Shown: positions 42,347-51,894 of the stretch, piece by piece | Position numbering within the stretch: the stretch's first letter is position 1 | Layout of the letters: every line of letters starts with the position of its first letter | Source: Cyclobacteriaceae bacterium | GTDB lineage: Bacteria; Bacteroidota; Bacteroidia; Cytophagales; Cyclobacteriaceae | Length of the DNA stretch: 59,753 nucleotides | NCBI GenBank assembly: GCA_029858965.1 | Contig: JAOUDZ010000022.1 | Coordinates: 1 to 59,753, forward strand | Direction: 5' to 3' | Program-made: the position numbers and the translations under genes | Notes under the pieces: model-generated | The model's input: only the letters and a program-made list of their open reading frames with translations | The model's database searches: none | What the model was told of the DNA's origin: nothing

Positions 42347-44161
42347 TCAATTCAGAAACTCTCCTCGCAATACGTACGCTTCAATCTGCGGTCGCTTCGT
42401 TGCGCCATACAAATACTTCTCGATCATCAAACTGGCGATAGATGCTGCTGCCCGCGCACCTTGGCCAGAAAATTCAACATAAACAGATACGGCGATCTTA
42501 GGATTATTCTTTGGCGCAAAGGCGATAAATACTGAGTGATCGGGCCTTGGCTCGTTTTGAACGGATCCCGTTTTTCCGCATACAATTACATCCTTTAGTT
42601 TCGCCCGGTACTGCCCTGTCCCCTCTTCCACCACCTTTTCCATGGCATCGGCTGCCACCCTGAAATAAGAGGAGTCAATGGTGGTGTAGTGCTTTTCCAA
42701 AAATTGAGGTAAAGGTTTGCCGGTTGCACCGATAGCCTTAACCAAATGTGGTGTAATGTAAAAGCCCTTGTTGGCAATAGTCGCCGCAAAGTTGGCCATC
42801 TGCAAGGGCACCACCAAATTCTCTCCCTCTCCAATGGCAATGGAGTAGATGTTTGAAAACTTCCAGGGTCTTCCACCATAGGCACGGTCGTAATATGCGG
42901 GGTCAGGAACGAGGCCCCCTTTCTCATTGGGTAAATCTATTCCGAGCCGTGCGCCAAATCCAAAACTGCTTATGTGTTTACTCCACTCAGCGAGGCCTGC
43001 ACGTGTGTCATCGAAAGTATTGGTCGAGACCCCCTGGTTCAGCATGCGGCGCAATACGCCGTGAAAGTATGGATTGCAGGAATGCGTTATTGCTCCCCGT
43101 AAATCTTCATTGGAATGTGGCCCATGACAATCGATAATAGAACGATCGCAGCGTATGCGTGTTTGTTCTGTAATCACGCCTTCTTGAAGTGCTACCATGG
43201 CCTGGGCGATTTTAAAAATAGAACCAGGACGATATTGAGCCATAAGCGGGCGATTAAAGAGGGGCTTGTTCGTGTCGTTGCTGATCAGCACAAAATTTGA
43301 ACTATAATGCCTCCCTGTCAGTAATGTGGGGTCATAGGAAGGACCAGAAATCATGGCGAGAACTTCACCCGTTGATGGTTCGATTGCAATAATGCTCCCC
43401 GATTTTCCCTTGAGCAAATATTCACCATATGACTGTAGATCAAGGTCTATCGTGCTTATGATATCTTGCCCCGGAATGGAAAGTGTATCAATTGCTCCAT
43501 TTCTAAATGAGCCCTTCTCTACGCCGTCCACATTGCGGTATTTGAATCGAACACCACGCTGTCCGCGAAGGTATTCCTCATAATATGCCTCTATCCCGCT
43601 TTGTCCGATATAATCACCTTGCTTATAAATTCCTGTTTTGTCCCGAGAAAGCCTGTCTTTTGAAATTTCGCTTACGTATCCAATTGCATTAGCGGCGGCA
43701 TGCTCTCGATAGGCGCGTGTTGTTCTCGCCTGAATGTAGAAACCTTGAAACTCATCAATGTTATCCTGGATTTTGGCAAAGTCGAGTGTAGAAAGTTGTG
43801 TAAGAAAAATTGTTGGCTTGACAGGGGAGTACTCTCTTTTCGCCTTAAGTTCATTAAACTTTAACCTCAAATCCGCCGGGGTCATTGCAAAAACTTCACA
43901 AAATCTCGTGGAATCAAAACCCTTTACCTCCTTATGGATGATCAAGAGATCAAATTCCGGCGTATTATAAACTATCAATTTTCCATTTCGATCTTTGATT
44001 AACCCTCTGACAGGATAATCAACTTCACGAAGAATAGCATTACTATCAGCAAGTTGCGCGTATCGATCATCGACTACCTGAATAAAAAATAGCTTTATCA
44101 GGAAAATAACGCCCACCAGGACAAATGTAATTTGTATTATCTCTTTCCTTCCTTCATTCAT
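42347..44161 (-). CDS. mrdA: Penicillin-binding protein 2 (elongasome transpeptidase)
   Basis: This 604-residue class B PBP has an N-terminal membrane helix (about 9-28), the dimerisation/pedestal domain (DYPVRGLIKDRNG) and the transpeptidase domain with the three active-site motifs: RPGSIFKIAQA (Ser-x-x-Lys), THSCNPYF (Ser-Cys-Asn) and CGKTGSVQNE (Lys-Thr-Gly). It cross-links peptidoglycan during lateral elongation with RodA. It lies between mreD (120 bp upstream) and rodA (66 bp downstream). Confidence 0.95.
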   Translation of the reverse strand: MNEGRKEIIQITFVLVGVIFLIKLFFIQVVDDRYAQLADSNAILREVDYPVRGLIKDRNGKLIVYNTPEFDLLIIHKEVKGFDSTRFCEVFAMTPADLRLKFNELKAKREYSPVKPTIFLTQLSTLDFAKIQDNIDEFQGFYIQARTTRAYREHAAANAIGYVSEISKDRLSRDKTGIYKQGDYIGQSGIEAYYEEYLRGQRGVRFKYRNVDGVEKGSFRNGAIDTLSIPGQDIISTIDLDLQSYGEYLLKGKSGSIIAIEPSTGEVLAMISGPSYDPTLLTGRHYSSNFVLISNDTNKPLFNRPLMAQYRPGSIFKIAQAMVALQEGVITEQTRIRCDRSIIDCHGPHSNEDLRGAITHSCNPYFHGVLRRMLNQGVSTNTFDDTRAGLAEWSKHISSFGFGARLGIDLPNEKGGLVPDPAYYDRAYGGRPWKFSNIYSIAIGEGENLVVPLQMANFAATIANKGFYITPHLVKAIGATGKPLPQFLEKHYTTIDSSYFRVAADAMEKVVEEGTGQYRAKLKDVIVCGKTGSVQNEPRPDHSVFIAFAPKNNPKIAVSVYVEFSGQGARAAASIASLMIEKYLYGATKRPQIEAYVLRGEFLN

Positions 44162-44281
44162 TTCCTTGCCATTAACGTCTCAGCTTCCCGACACCAATAC
44201 GAACAGTCAAAGCCGCCCCTGCCAGGCACATTTCGAATCTTTGATCTATAAGGCTTCATCCATGTGGCGCACCCTATTTAA

Positions 44282-44794
44282 TCAGCGTCTTCGGCTGGGG
44301 AACAAATATTGCGCTATTAAAATTACTAACAATGTAAAAAAAGTGCTTGTAATAATTTTCCAAAGTGTAAACCAGAAGAAGGCAAACCCACCCACCTCCA
44401 TGAAAAACAGTACACTGTGATGAATCAAAACCAATGGTCCTGCATAAACCATAAACCACTGGAGACCATTCAGCGCTAACGAGGGCGAGTCAGTGCTGTT
44501 ATACCCACCCTGCGGTGTAAGATTGTTTAACCAGTAATTCCGGAGGTACATAATGAATACGCACGAAAATGCATGAAGCCCAAGACTATCGTAAAACATG
44601 TCAACTGAAAAACCCATGACAAAACCAATTCCCATCAAAGCGAGCGGACTCGTTTCAACGGGTAAAACCAGCAAATAGGCAACGTATAAAAAACAAAATG
44701 CGGTATGAAACAGCACTATATTTTGCAGAATCAGAACCTGATAAAGCAAGTAAATAAAAAAAGAAATGATTTGTAAAATACCTCCCCTGCTCAT
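44282..44794 (-). CDS. mreD: Rod shape-determining protein MreD
   Basis: This 170-residue polytopic inner-membrane protein (about five helices) links MreB/MreC to the elongasome. Family features include the N-terminal ISFFIYLLYQVLILQNIVLF, a GIGFVMGFSVDMFYDSLGLHAF core and a basic C-terminus. Its ATG overlaps the mreC stop by 4 bp. Sequence conservation in MreD is low, so the call rests on topology and gene order. Confidence 0.9.
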   Translation of the reverse strand: MSRGGILQIISFFIYLLYQVLILQNIVLFHTAFCFLYVAYLLVLPVETSPLALMGIGFVMGFSVDMFYDSLGLHAFSCVFIMYLRNYWLNNLTPQGGYNSTDSPSLALNGLQWFMVYAGPLVLIHHSVLFFMEVGGFAFFWFTLWKIITSTFFTLLVILIAQYLFPSRRR

Positions 44795-45630
44795 CGCTCT
44801 AGTTTAAGAATGACCTGTTCCAACGAGTCTTGCTCCGCCTGTCTGTAATTCTTCACTACTGTAACAAAAGAAAGTTTTCGAAAATCCTGACTCAGTTTTA
44901 CTTTCAAATCATAGAAGAGTGCCTCATCACTTAGCTTTACTTCATCAATGACACCAATTATAATGCCTTCAGGAAAGACAGCATTGTAACCAGATGTTAT
45001 TACTGTATCGCCCACCACAGGATCCACGTGACGCGGTATATACTTAAACTCCACCAGACTGGGATCAGTACCATCCCACTGAATGGTTCCAAAATTTTCC
45101 GTTCGTTTCAGCACAGCAGACACCATCACATCCACATGCAAAATAGAAGTAATAACACCATAGTGCTTCGAAACAAGTTTTATCTTCCCCACTACGCCCT
45201 GTGAACTAATAACGGCCATTCCCGGTGCGATCCCGGCATCTCTTCCTTTGTCTATGGTAATAAAATTTTTAACAAAATCAACATGGTTATTGACCACTTT
45301 TGCAGTTGTAAATTCATATTTCTTGACAAAAGCAGAATCGCTAAGCGGCGTGGTTATCTGGGGGTATACTTCTCGCTTTCGATACTCGAGTTCTTCTCTA
45401 AGCGAAGTATTTTCCTCCGCCAGCATTTGGTTGACTTCCTTCAACTCAAAATAATCGCGCACACTTCGTGAAAAGTTATTGATGGCGGCGACAGCGCCAT
45501 TAGAAGAATTCAGAAATTTAGTACCCTGATAAGCATTGTTTTCAACAATGAGCCAGGCGCAAAATAATTCTAATGCTAGAAAGGTAAAGAAAGCCCGGTT
45601 TTGATAAACAAAAATAATCAGCCGTTCCAT
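44791..45630 (-). CDS. mreC: Rod shape-determining protein MreC
   Basis: This 279-residue protein has an N-terminal membrane helix (about 12-29), a coiled-coil stretch (EVNQMLAEENTSLREELEYR, about 65-90) and the periplasmic beta-barrel region (NFITIDKGRDAGIAPGMAVI, QGVVGKI, GDTVITSGYNAVFPEGIIIG). It is a scaffold connecting MreB to peptidoglycan synthases. It is 3 bp downstream of mreB and overlaps mreD by 4 bp. Confidence 0.95.
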   Translation of the reverse strand: MERLIIFVYQNRAFFTFLALELFCAWLIVENNAYQGTKFLNSSNGAVAAINNFSRSVRDYFELKEVNQMLAEENTSLREELEYRKREVYPQITTPLSDSAFVKKYEFTTAKVVNNHVDFVKNFITIDKGRDAGIAPGMAVISSQGVVGKIKLVSKHYGVITSILHVDVMVSAVLKRTENFGTIQWDGTDPSLVEFKYIPRHVDPVVGDTVITSGYNAVFPEGIIIGVIDEVKLSDEALFYDLKVKLSQDFRKLSFVTVVKNYRQAEQDSLEQVILKLER

Positions 45631-45633
45631 GGC

Positions 45634-46659
45634 TTATGTCATCAGTACGGCACGGAATTGTTGAATATTCTTCAGTGTTTGGCCCGTCCCGCGCACCACG
45701 GCGCGTAATGGATCATCAGCAACATGAATTGGTAATTTTGTCTTCAGCGCAAGGCGCTTGTCAAGGCCCCGCAATAGCGCTCCTCCACCGGTTAAATAAA
45801 TACCCCTTTCATAAATATCAGCGGACAATTCTGGTGGCGACGTTTCCAGCGCTTTGAGCACTGCTTCCTCAAGTTTGGAAACTGACTTATCTAAGGCAAA
45901 AGCAATTTCCGAGTACGATATCTTGATGGTCTTCGGTATACCTGTCATCAAATCACGGCCACGTATTTCATAGTCAGTTGGGCCGTCATCCAACTCCGTT
46001 AATGCCGACCCTACTTCTATTTTTACTCTTTCTGCTGATCGCTCACCGATGAGTAAATTGTGTTGGCGTCTCATATAATCGAGAATATCACGGTTAAAGG
46101 TGTCCCCTGCAACACGAATTGATTGATCACAAACGATGCCTGACAAAGCAATCACAGCGATATCGGTAGTTCCTCCCCCGATATCAACAATCATATTGCC
46201 AATGGGTTGTTCAATATCTATACCCGTACCAATCGCAGCTGCAATCGGTTCATAGATCATATAGACTTCCTTTGCCCCTGCATGTTCCGCAGAATCTCGT
46301 ACGGCCCGTTTCTCCACTTCGGTAATACCCGATGGTATACAAATAACCATCCTGTAGGATGGTGGAAACAAACGCTTGCCGGTATCAATCATCTTGATCA
46401 AGCCACGGATCATCATCTCAGCTGCCTGAAAGTCTGCTATAACACCTTCCTTTAATGGCCTGATCGTTTTGATATGATCATGTGTTTTTTCATGCATTTG
46501 CATCGCCTCTCGACCAATAGCCAGCACCTTATTGTTCACTTTATCAATGGCGATGATGGAAGGCTCATCGACTACAATTTTGTCTTTGTAAATTATAAGA
46601 GTATTTGCCGTTCCAAGGTCTATAGCGATGTCGCTAGTGAAGAAATCAAAAAATGCCAT
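45634..46659 (-). CDS. mreB: Rod shape-determining actin homologue MreB
   Basis: This 341-residue actin-fold protein has the phosphate-1 motif DIAIDLGTANTLIIYKDKIV, phosphate-2 IVDIGGGTTDIAVI, the adenosine motif region LTGGGALLRGLDKRL, and EPIAAAIGTG. It polymerises under the inner membrane and directs lateral wall synthesis. It is first of the mreBCD-mrdA-rodA series and follows purH by 209 bp on the same strand. Confidence 0.97.
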   Translation of the reverse strand: MAFFDFFTSDIAIDLGTANTLIIYKDKIVVDEPSIIAIDKVNNKVLAIGREAMQMHEKTHDHIKTIRPLKEGVIADFQAAEMMIRGLIKMIDTGKRLFPPSYRMVICIPSGITEVEKRAVRDSAEHAGAKEVYMIYEPIAAAIGTGIDIEQPIGNMIVDIGGGTTDIAVIALSGIVCDQSIRVAGDTFNRDILDYMRRQHNLLIGERSAERVKIEVGSALTELDDGPTDYEIRGRDLMTGIPKTIKISYSEIAFALDKSVSKLEEAVLKALETSPPELSADIYERGIYLTGGGALLRGLDKRLALKTKLPIHVADDPLRAVVRGTGQTLKNIQQFRAVLMT

Positions 46660-46868
46660 GTATGTATCTTGCCTAAAAGTTTATAAGTCGGTGCTTCTTG
46701 CGCGCAAGTAAGCGGCCGCAAAATCGCACTTAATTTACTAAAATAAAGACTAACGCTTCAAAAATGTTAGTTTTTTGCCGCCTAAGAAAATCTTTTGGCG
46801 CTTTGATTTTGAACTCAAAGACTATTCAGGATACCCCGGTCTAAGAAACACCATTGGACTTTGGACAA

Positions 46869-48395
46869 TTAGTGCTTAAAATGACGTATACCAGTGAAGA
46901 CCATGGCCATGTCGTGCTTATCGCAGAAATCTATTGAGTCCTGATCCTTTACCGAACCACCGGGCTGAATAATCGACCGAATGCCTTGCTGGCTTGCTAT
47001 CTCCACGCAATCTGGAAAAGGGAAGAAAGCATCTGATGCCATCACCGCGTCCTTGAGCGCAAAGCCAAAAGAGGACGCCTTCTTTATGGCCTGTTGCAGG
47101 GCATCAACCCGCGAGGTTTGACCAACACCACTTGCAAGTAACTGACCATTGACCGCCAGCACAATAGTATTTGATTTTGTATGCTTACAAACTTTGCTCG
47201 CAAACAGTAAGGCACTCATCTCTTCCCTGGACGGTGCGCGCCGGGTCACCACTTTTAAATTGTTCACCGAATCTGTTTTAAGATCGAGGTCTTGTTCAAT
47301 TACACCGTTCAAGATACTCTTGTATTGCCTTTTTTCATTTAGTTCTTTCTTTCTCACCAAAATCATCCTGTTCTTCTTTGATTTCAGAAGCGCCAGCGCT
47401 TCATCGTCATAGCCAGGTGCGATGAGAATTTCGAAAAACAGTTTATTTATTTCTGCTGCAGATTCAAGATCTATGGCCTTATTCGTAGCCAATACGCCGC
47501 CGAAGGCGGAGATTGTGTCTGCCTGGTAGGCCTTCAGGTATGCTTCCTTCACCGTTGGAGCAAGGGCCACCCCACAGGCATTAGTGTGTTTGATGATGAC
47601 GAAGACTGTCGCAGTTTCGAACTCCTGAACAAGATTAAGAGCGGCGTCAACATCCACCAAATTGTTATACGACAACTCTTTACCATTGCATTGTTCAAAT
47701 AAATCATCAAGATCGCCGAAAAATATCCCCTGCTGATGCGGGTTCTCCCCGTAGCGGAGCGTCCTGCCGTGCCGAATACTTTTTTTGAAACTTGGAATAT
47801 TAAAACCTTGATTGAAATAATTAAAAATAGCAGTGTCATAGTGAGAAGTGACATCAAATGCCATGGCTGCAAATTTCTTTCTGTCAGCGAGATCAGATGC
47901 TCCCTTTTTTGACTGAAGCAAGGCGAGTGTATCTGAGTACTGATCGCGGGAAGCGACAATCAACACATCTTTAAAATTCTTAGCAGCCCCCCGGATTAGT
48001 GATATACCACCTATATCAATTTTTTCGATGATATCTTCTTCCGTTCCTCCTTTCTCCACAGTCTCCTCGAATGGATAGAGATCCACAATAACCAAGTCAA
48101 TGGCATCAATACCATATTCCTTTGCTTGGCCAACATCATTTGTATCAGCACGTCTATACAAAATTCCACCAAAGATCGCCGGGTGCAGTGTCTTCACACG
48201 ACCGCCAAAAATTGATGGAAATCCTGTCAGCTTCTCAACCGGCGTTACCTGGTATCCCAGCTTCTCAATATAATCCTGCGTACCTCCAGTGGATACGAAT
48301 TCAACACCAAGCTTTGCCAGCAGATGGATTATCGGCTCCAGGTTGTCTTTGTAAAAAACAGAAATTAAGGCGCGCGATATTTTAAGTTGGGACAT
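46869..48395 (-). CDS. purH: Bifunctional AICAR formyltransferase/IMP cyclohydrolase
   Basis: PurH catalyses the last two steps of IMP synthesis. The ATG at 48395 gives 508 residues with the family N-terminus SQLKISRALISVFYKDN. The N-terminal IMP cyclohydrolase domain (about 1-190) has EFVSTGGTQDYIEKLGY and GGRVKTLHPAIFGGIL; the formyltransferase domain has RYGENPHQQGIF, KHTNACGVA and SDAFFPFPDCVE. Its place before mreB is a common Bacteroidota arrangement. An N-terminal extension to 48446 is not supported. Confidence 0.97.
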   Translation of the reverse strand: MSQLKISRALISVFYKDNLEPIIHLLAKLGVEFVSTGGTQDYIEKLGYQVTPVEKLTGFPSIFGGRVKTLHPAIFGGILYRRADTNDVGQAKEYGIDAIDLVIVDLYPFEETVEKGGTEEDIIEKIDIGGISLIRGAAKNFKDVLIVASRDQYSDTLALLQSKKGASDLADRKKFAAMAFDVTSHYDTAIFNYFNQGFNIPSFKKSIRHGRTLRYGENPHQQGIFFGDLDDLFEQCNGKELSYNNLVDVDAALNLVQEFETATVFVIIKHTNACGVALAPTVKEAYLKAYQADTISAFGGVLATNKAIDLESAAEINKLFFEILIAPGYDDEALALLKSKKNRMILVRKKELNEKRQYKSILNGVIEQDLDLKTDSVNNLKVVTRRAPSREEMSALLFASKVCKHTKSNTIVLAVNGQLLASGVGQTSRVDALQQAIKKASSFGFALKDAVMASDAFFPFPDCVEIASQQGIRSIIQPGGSVKDQDSIDFCDKHDMAMVFTGIRHFKH

Positions 48396-48473
48396 GGGTA
48401 ATAGTTGATTGGAATATAGGTACTGACATGTTTTGGTATAAACCAAGGCTCGATACGTTGAGCAATTGCTACG

Positions 48474-49310
48474 CTAACTTAACCCAGAAATGAAATCAGA
48501 CTCCTCGTATTCTTCGAACTCTATAGTAAAATCATCGGCATCGAGGTATGCTGGGAATCGGTCTCGGAATGCATGTAGCGCATTAGTATTTAACTCAAGC
48601 GTCCGCATCGCTTCGACACCTTCGTTGCTGAAGATTGCCTCTCCCTTCGGGCTAATAACTGCTGAGTGACCATTGTACTCAATACCGTTGCCATCTTGGC
48701 CAACACGATTTACGCCAACAACGTAACTCAAATTTTCAATGGCTCTGGCCTTAAGCAAAGTATTCCATGCCTCAATTCGCGTTGTAGGCCAATTTGCTAT
48801 ATAAACGGCGACATCATAGAAAGGTCTTTTTAAAGACGGGTCCCAACGATTTCTGCTCCAAACCGGAAAACGCAAATCATAACAAATTAATGGGCAAATC
48901 CGCCAGCCCTTCCAGGTAGAAATCAAAAGACTTTCCCCGGCTGCGTAAGTCTTGTGCTCATTGGCCAACCGAAAAAGGTGGCGCTTGTCATAGGTCTTAA
49001 AATTTCCCCCGGGCTCCATCCACAATAAGCGATTATAATACCGGTCGTGAACAGTTACGATATAGCTTCCTAATATGAGCGCGCCGGTTTGGTCGGCCAT
49101 TTGTTTCATCCATTTGAACGTACGCATATTCATATGTTCCGCCATTTTGGAGGCTGCCATGGTAAAGCCCGTGGTGAACATTTCCGGAAGCACAATCACA
49201 TCAGTGGAACCGCTAATTTGCCAGATCTTTTCCTCAAACATGGATAAATTAGCTTCAGGGTCCTCCCAATGAAGTTCTGACTGAATTAAGGTGAATTTCA
49301 AGTCCTGCAT
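48474..49310 (-). CDS. Omega-amidase-type carbon-nitrogen hydrolase (YafV-like)
   Basis: This 278-residue nitrilase-superfamily amidase starts at the ATG at 49310 (MQDLKFTLIQSELHW) and has the catalytic Glu43 (VLPEMFTTGF), Lys109 (YDKRHLF) and Cys143 (LICYDLRFPVW). The patterns match YafV/Nit2-type omega-amidases that hydrolyse alpha-ketoglutaramate or alpha-ketosuccinamate. The next gene upstream encodes a methionine/glutamine-type aminotransferase, whose product would be such a keto-amide; this supports the assignment. Confidence 0.88.
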   Translation of the reverse strand: MQDLKFTLIQSELHWEDPEANLSMFEEKIWQISGSTDVIVLPEMFTTGFTMAASKMAEHMNMRTFKWMKQMADQTGALILGSYIVTVHDRYYNRLLWMEPGGNFKTYDKRHLFRLANEHKTYAAGESLLISTWKGWRICPLICYDLRFPVWSRNRWDPSLKRPFYDVAVYIANWPTTRIEAWNTLLKARAIENLSYVVGVNRVGQDGNGIEYNGHSAVISPKGEAIFSNEGVEAMRTLELNTNALHAFRDRFPAYLDADDFTIEFEEYEESDFISGLS

Positions 49311-49393
49311 AAAGCCATAGTGGTTTTGCCGCAAAGAAACGGAATGGATCGCAATTTCTCTAACTAAAAATAGAGTAATACACCGTGTGTGTA

Positions 49394-50536
49394 TTAAAGG
49401 CTTCTGAGTATGGTACAGGCCTTTTCAAGGGTTTCTTCTTTTTTCGCAAAGCAAAAACGAAGTATCCTGTTGTCCGTTTTGTCCTGATAGAAAACAGAAA
49501 TGGGAATTGAAGCCACTTTAAATTTTTTTGTTAACTCGATTGACATCTCCACCTCTGGTTTATTGGAAATATTCTTGTACGATAACAGTTGGAAATATGA
49601 GCCATGGCTGGCCATAGGCTCAAACGATGAGCCTTTAATCTGTTCCAGAAAGAAGTCTCTTTTCTGCTGGTAGAAGCTTCCAAGACTTAGATAGTGTGCC
49701 GGGTTCTGCAGGTATTCAGCCAATGCCAATTGCACTGGTGTATTCACGCTAAAGGCAACAAATTGATGCGCTCTGCGAACCTCACTTGTCAAATACGCCG
49801 GAGCTGCAACATAGCCAACCTTCCAGCCCGTGGCATGAAAAGTCTTGCCAAAGGAAAAGACTGCAAGACTTCGCTCAGCCAAAGCAGGATAGCGCAACAC
49901 GCTTTGATGCCGCACGTCATCAAAGATCAGCCGCTCATAAACTTCATCACTGAGGACAAGCAGATTATTTTCCAGCACAATTTCTTGAAGTTGCTGGAGA
50001 TCTTTTTCACGGAGAACTGCACCACTGGGATTATGCGGCGTATTGATAATGATCATCCTGGTACGAGCATTTATTTGCGCGATGACATCCTCCCAGGGAA
50101 TTGAAAAGTCCGCTTTGTTGAGGTTGATGTGCCGCGGAATCCCACCGTTAAGACGTACTACCGGATTATACGAATCATAGGCAGGATCAAATATAATGAC
50201 TTCATCCCCCGGAGAAATGAAAGCGGCAATGATGGAATAGGTTCCCTCTGTTGCCCCTGCTGTAATGGTGATTTCTGTCTCTGGATCCATCGTGCGTCCA
50301 AACGAATCTGCAATCACACTGGCAATGGCATTTCGTAATTCAGGTGTCCCCGGCATTGGGGCATATTGGTTATTTCCCGAGAGCATGTATTTATGGACCA
50401 GACTAATAATCTCTTCATCAATCATGAAATCCGGGAAGCCTTGAGAAAGATTAATAGCTCCATGTTCCAGTGCCATCCTCGACATAACCGTGAAAATAGA
50501 AGTGCCGACGTCCGGGAGCCTGGATTGAATCTTCAT
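49394..50536 (-). CDS. PLP-dependent methionine-type aminotransferase (YbdL-like)
   Basis: This 380-residue fold-type I aminotransferase has the PLP lysine in FSFGKTFHATGWKVGY (Lys231), NTPHNPSGAVL and SDEVYERLIFDD, and a conserved N-terminal GAINLSQGFPDF. Similarity is to the YbdL/kynurenine aminotransferase group, which uses methionine and glutamine. With the adjacent omega-amidase gene (84 bp downstream) it may form a transamination-amidase module for methionine salvage; that link is inferred. Confidence 0.88.
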   Translation of the reverse strand: MKIQSRLPDVGTSIFTVMSRMALEHGAINLSQGFPDFMIDEEIISLVHKYMLSGNNQYAPMPGTPELRNAIASVIADSFGRTMDPETEITITAGATEGTYSIIAAFISPGDEVIIFDPAYDSYNPVVRLNGGIPRHINLNKADFSIPWEDVIAQINARTRMIIINTPHNPSGAVLREKDLQQLQEIVLENNLLVLSDEVYERLIFDDVRHQSVLRYPALAERSLAVFSFGKTFHATGWKVGYVAAPAYLTSEVRRAHQFVAFSVNTPVQLALAEYLQNPAHYLSLGSFYQQKRDFFLEQIKGSSFEPMASHGSYFQLLSYKNISNKPEVEMSIELTKKFKVASIPISVFYQDKTDNRILRFCFAKKEETLEKACTILRSL

Positions 50537-50576
50537 GTGTTATAAGTTAACCGTTATATGACGGCACAGGATTAAG

Positions 50577-51131
50577 CTATTTTTTTAAAGGTGCTGAAAT
50601 CCGGTACTCTGTTTCCACCTTACCCTTGGAAATATCTGCAAGTTTACCTTTTAAAAGTCGTTTTCGTAAGGGTGGAAGATAGTCTATAAACATTTTGCCT
50701 TCAATGTGATCATACTCATGTTGAATAATCCTTGCCTTGAGGCCATCAAATTCCTCTTCCCATAAATTCCAACCCTCATCGAAGTAACGCATCTTCAATC
50801 TTTCCATGCGGGCGATTTTTTCCCGGATACTGGGAATACTAAGACATCCCTCCTCATACTCCCATGGGGTGCCCAATTCATCCATGATCACCGGATTGAT
50901 GAATATTTTCTTGAAATCGGCAAGGCCCGGTTCATCATCAATGATTGTTCCATCGACCACAAACAACCGAATCGACTTGCCAATTTGCGGGGCAGCAAGT
51001 CCAATACCACTGGCATTGTGCATGGTTTCAAACATATCTTCAATCAACTGCGTCATGTCCGCGCCGTGATCGATATCCTTTGCCCTTTGACGAAGCACCG
51101 GATCACCGTACATTATGATAGGATAAATCAT
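50577..51131 (-). CDS. def: Peptide deformylase
   Basis: This 184-residue metalloenzyme removes formyl groups from nascent protein N-termini. Motifs are GIGLAAPQIG (42-51), EGCLSIP (Cys96) and QHEYDHIEG (His138, Glu139, His142). The -7 element TAACTTTG ends 5 nt before the ATG, so the mRNA may lack a leader. A minus-strand neighbour, ruvX, lies 67 bp upstream. Confidence 0.97.
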   Translation of the reverse strand: MIYPIIMYGDPVLRQRAKDIDHGADMTQLIEDMFETMHNASGIGLAAPQIGKSIRLFVVDGTIIDDEPGLADFKKIFINPVIMDELGTPWEYEEGCLSIPSIREKIARMERLKMRYFDEGWNLWEEEFDGLKARIIQHEYDHIEGKMFIDYLPPLRKRLLKGKLADISKGKVETEYRISAPLKK

Positions 51132-51135
51132 CCGG

Positions 51136-51143
51136 CAAAGTTA
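51136..51143 (-). promoter_or_regulatory. Putative -7 promoter element abutting the def start
   Basis: The minus strand reads TAACTTTG, an exact match, with its last base 5 nt before the ATG at 51131, placing the transcription start at or next to the A of ATG. Confidence 0.45.
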
Positions 51144-51198
51144 ATCGTTATCCATAATTCCTGAATGCCCATTCTATCTAAATATTCAGTCCCTAAAA

Positions 51199-51615
51199 TC
51201 AAAGTCTGATATCGCTTAGAAAAGATTGCAAGATGATAGTCGCACTTATCTTGTCCACATTCCCTTTTATCTGACGATCTTTTTTCTTCATTCCGCCCTC
51301 AATCATCGCGTGCATAGCGATGGTACTGGTAAATCGCTCGTCGGCAAGGTGAACAGTTTTTCCAGGGAACGTTCTTCTTAGCTTCTCGACAAAACCCCTA
51401 ACTAGCGGGGCGATTTCTGAATCCTCATTCAAAAGTGTCTTCGGCATACCGACCACAAACTCATCCACCGCTTCTTTATTGAGGTAAGTTGTGAGGTATG
51501 CAAGAAGCTCTTGCGTGGGTATCGTTTCTAGCGGTGTAGCAATAATCCGCAGCGGGTCCGTAACCGCAATGCCTGTTCTTTTTTTTCCATAATCTATTGC
51601 CATGATCCTTCCCAT
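51199..51615 (-). CDS. ruvX: Putative pre-16S rRNA nuclease RuvX (YqgF)
   Basis: This 138-residue RNase H-fold nuclease has the N-terminal AIDYGKKRTGIAVTDP (first acidic residue), FVVGMPKTL, VHLADERFTSTIA and late DKISATIILQSFL (last acidic residue). It is implicated in 16S rRNA 5' maturation and historically called a Holliday-junction resolvase. The ~280 bp upstream (51616-51894) have no convincing gene. Confidence 0.94.
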   Translation of the reverse strand: MGRIMAIDYGKKRTGIAVTDPLRIIATPLETIPTQELLAYLTTYLNKEAVDEFVVGMPKTLLNEDSEIAPLVRGFVEKLRRTFPGKTVHLADERFTSTIAMHAMIEGGMKKKDRQIKGNVDKISATIILQSFLSDIRL

Positions 51616-51894
51616 TGTATCAGGTCTCAGTAGTACCGCTTACATTTATACGCTGCATAACCGTGCATAATAATAATTTTCAGTCCCTTAACTATTGCAG
51701 TAGAATCAAACCTGCTAGAATAAGGTGTGCTTCCAACCAGCGCAAGTCGTTATTTTCTAGACCTGCTGAACAAAGGTATGGCTTCGCCAACAAAATCGAA
51801 TGTCAGAAATGGTTAGTTGACCGCAAGGTGATATCTTTTGCATACTAGGCAAACAAAAAAACCGGGCAGGAGATTCATTCCAATTGCATGCTTG

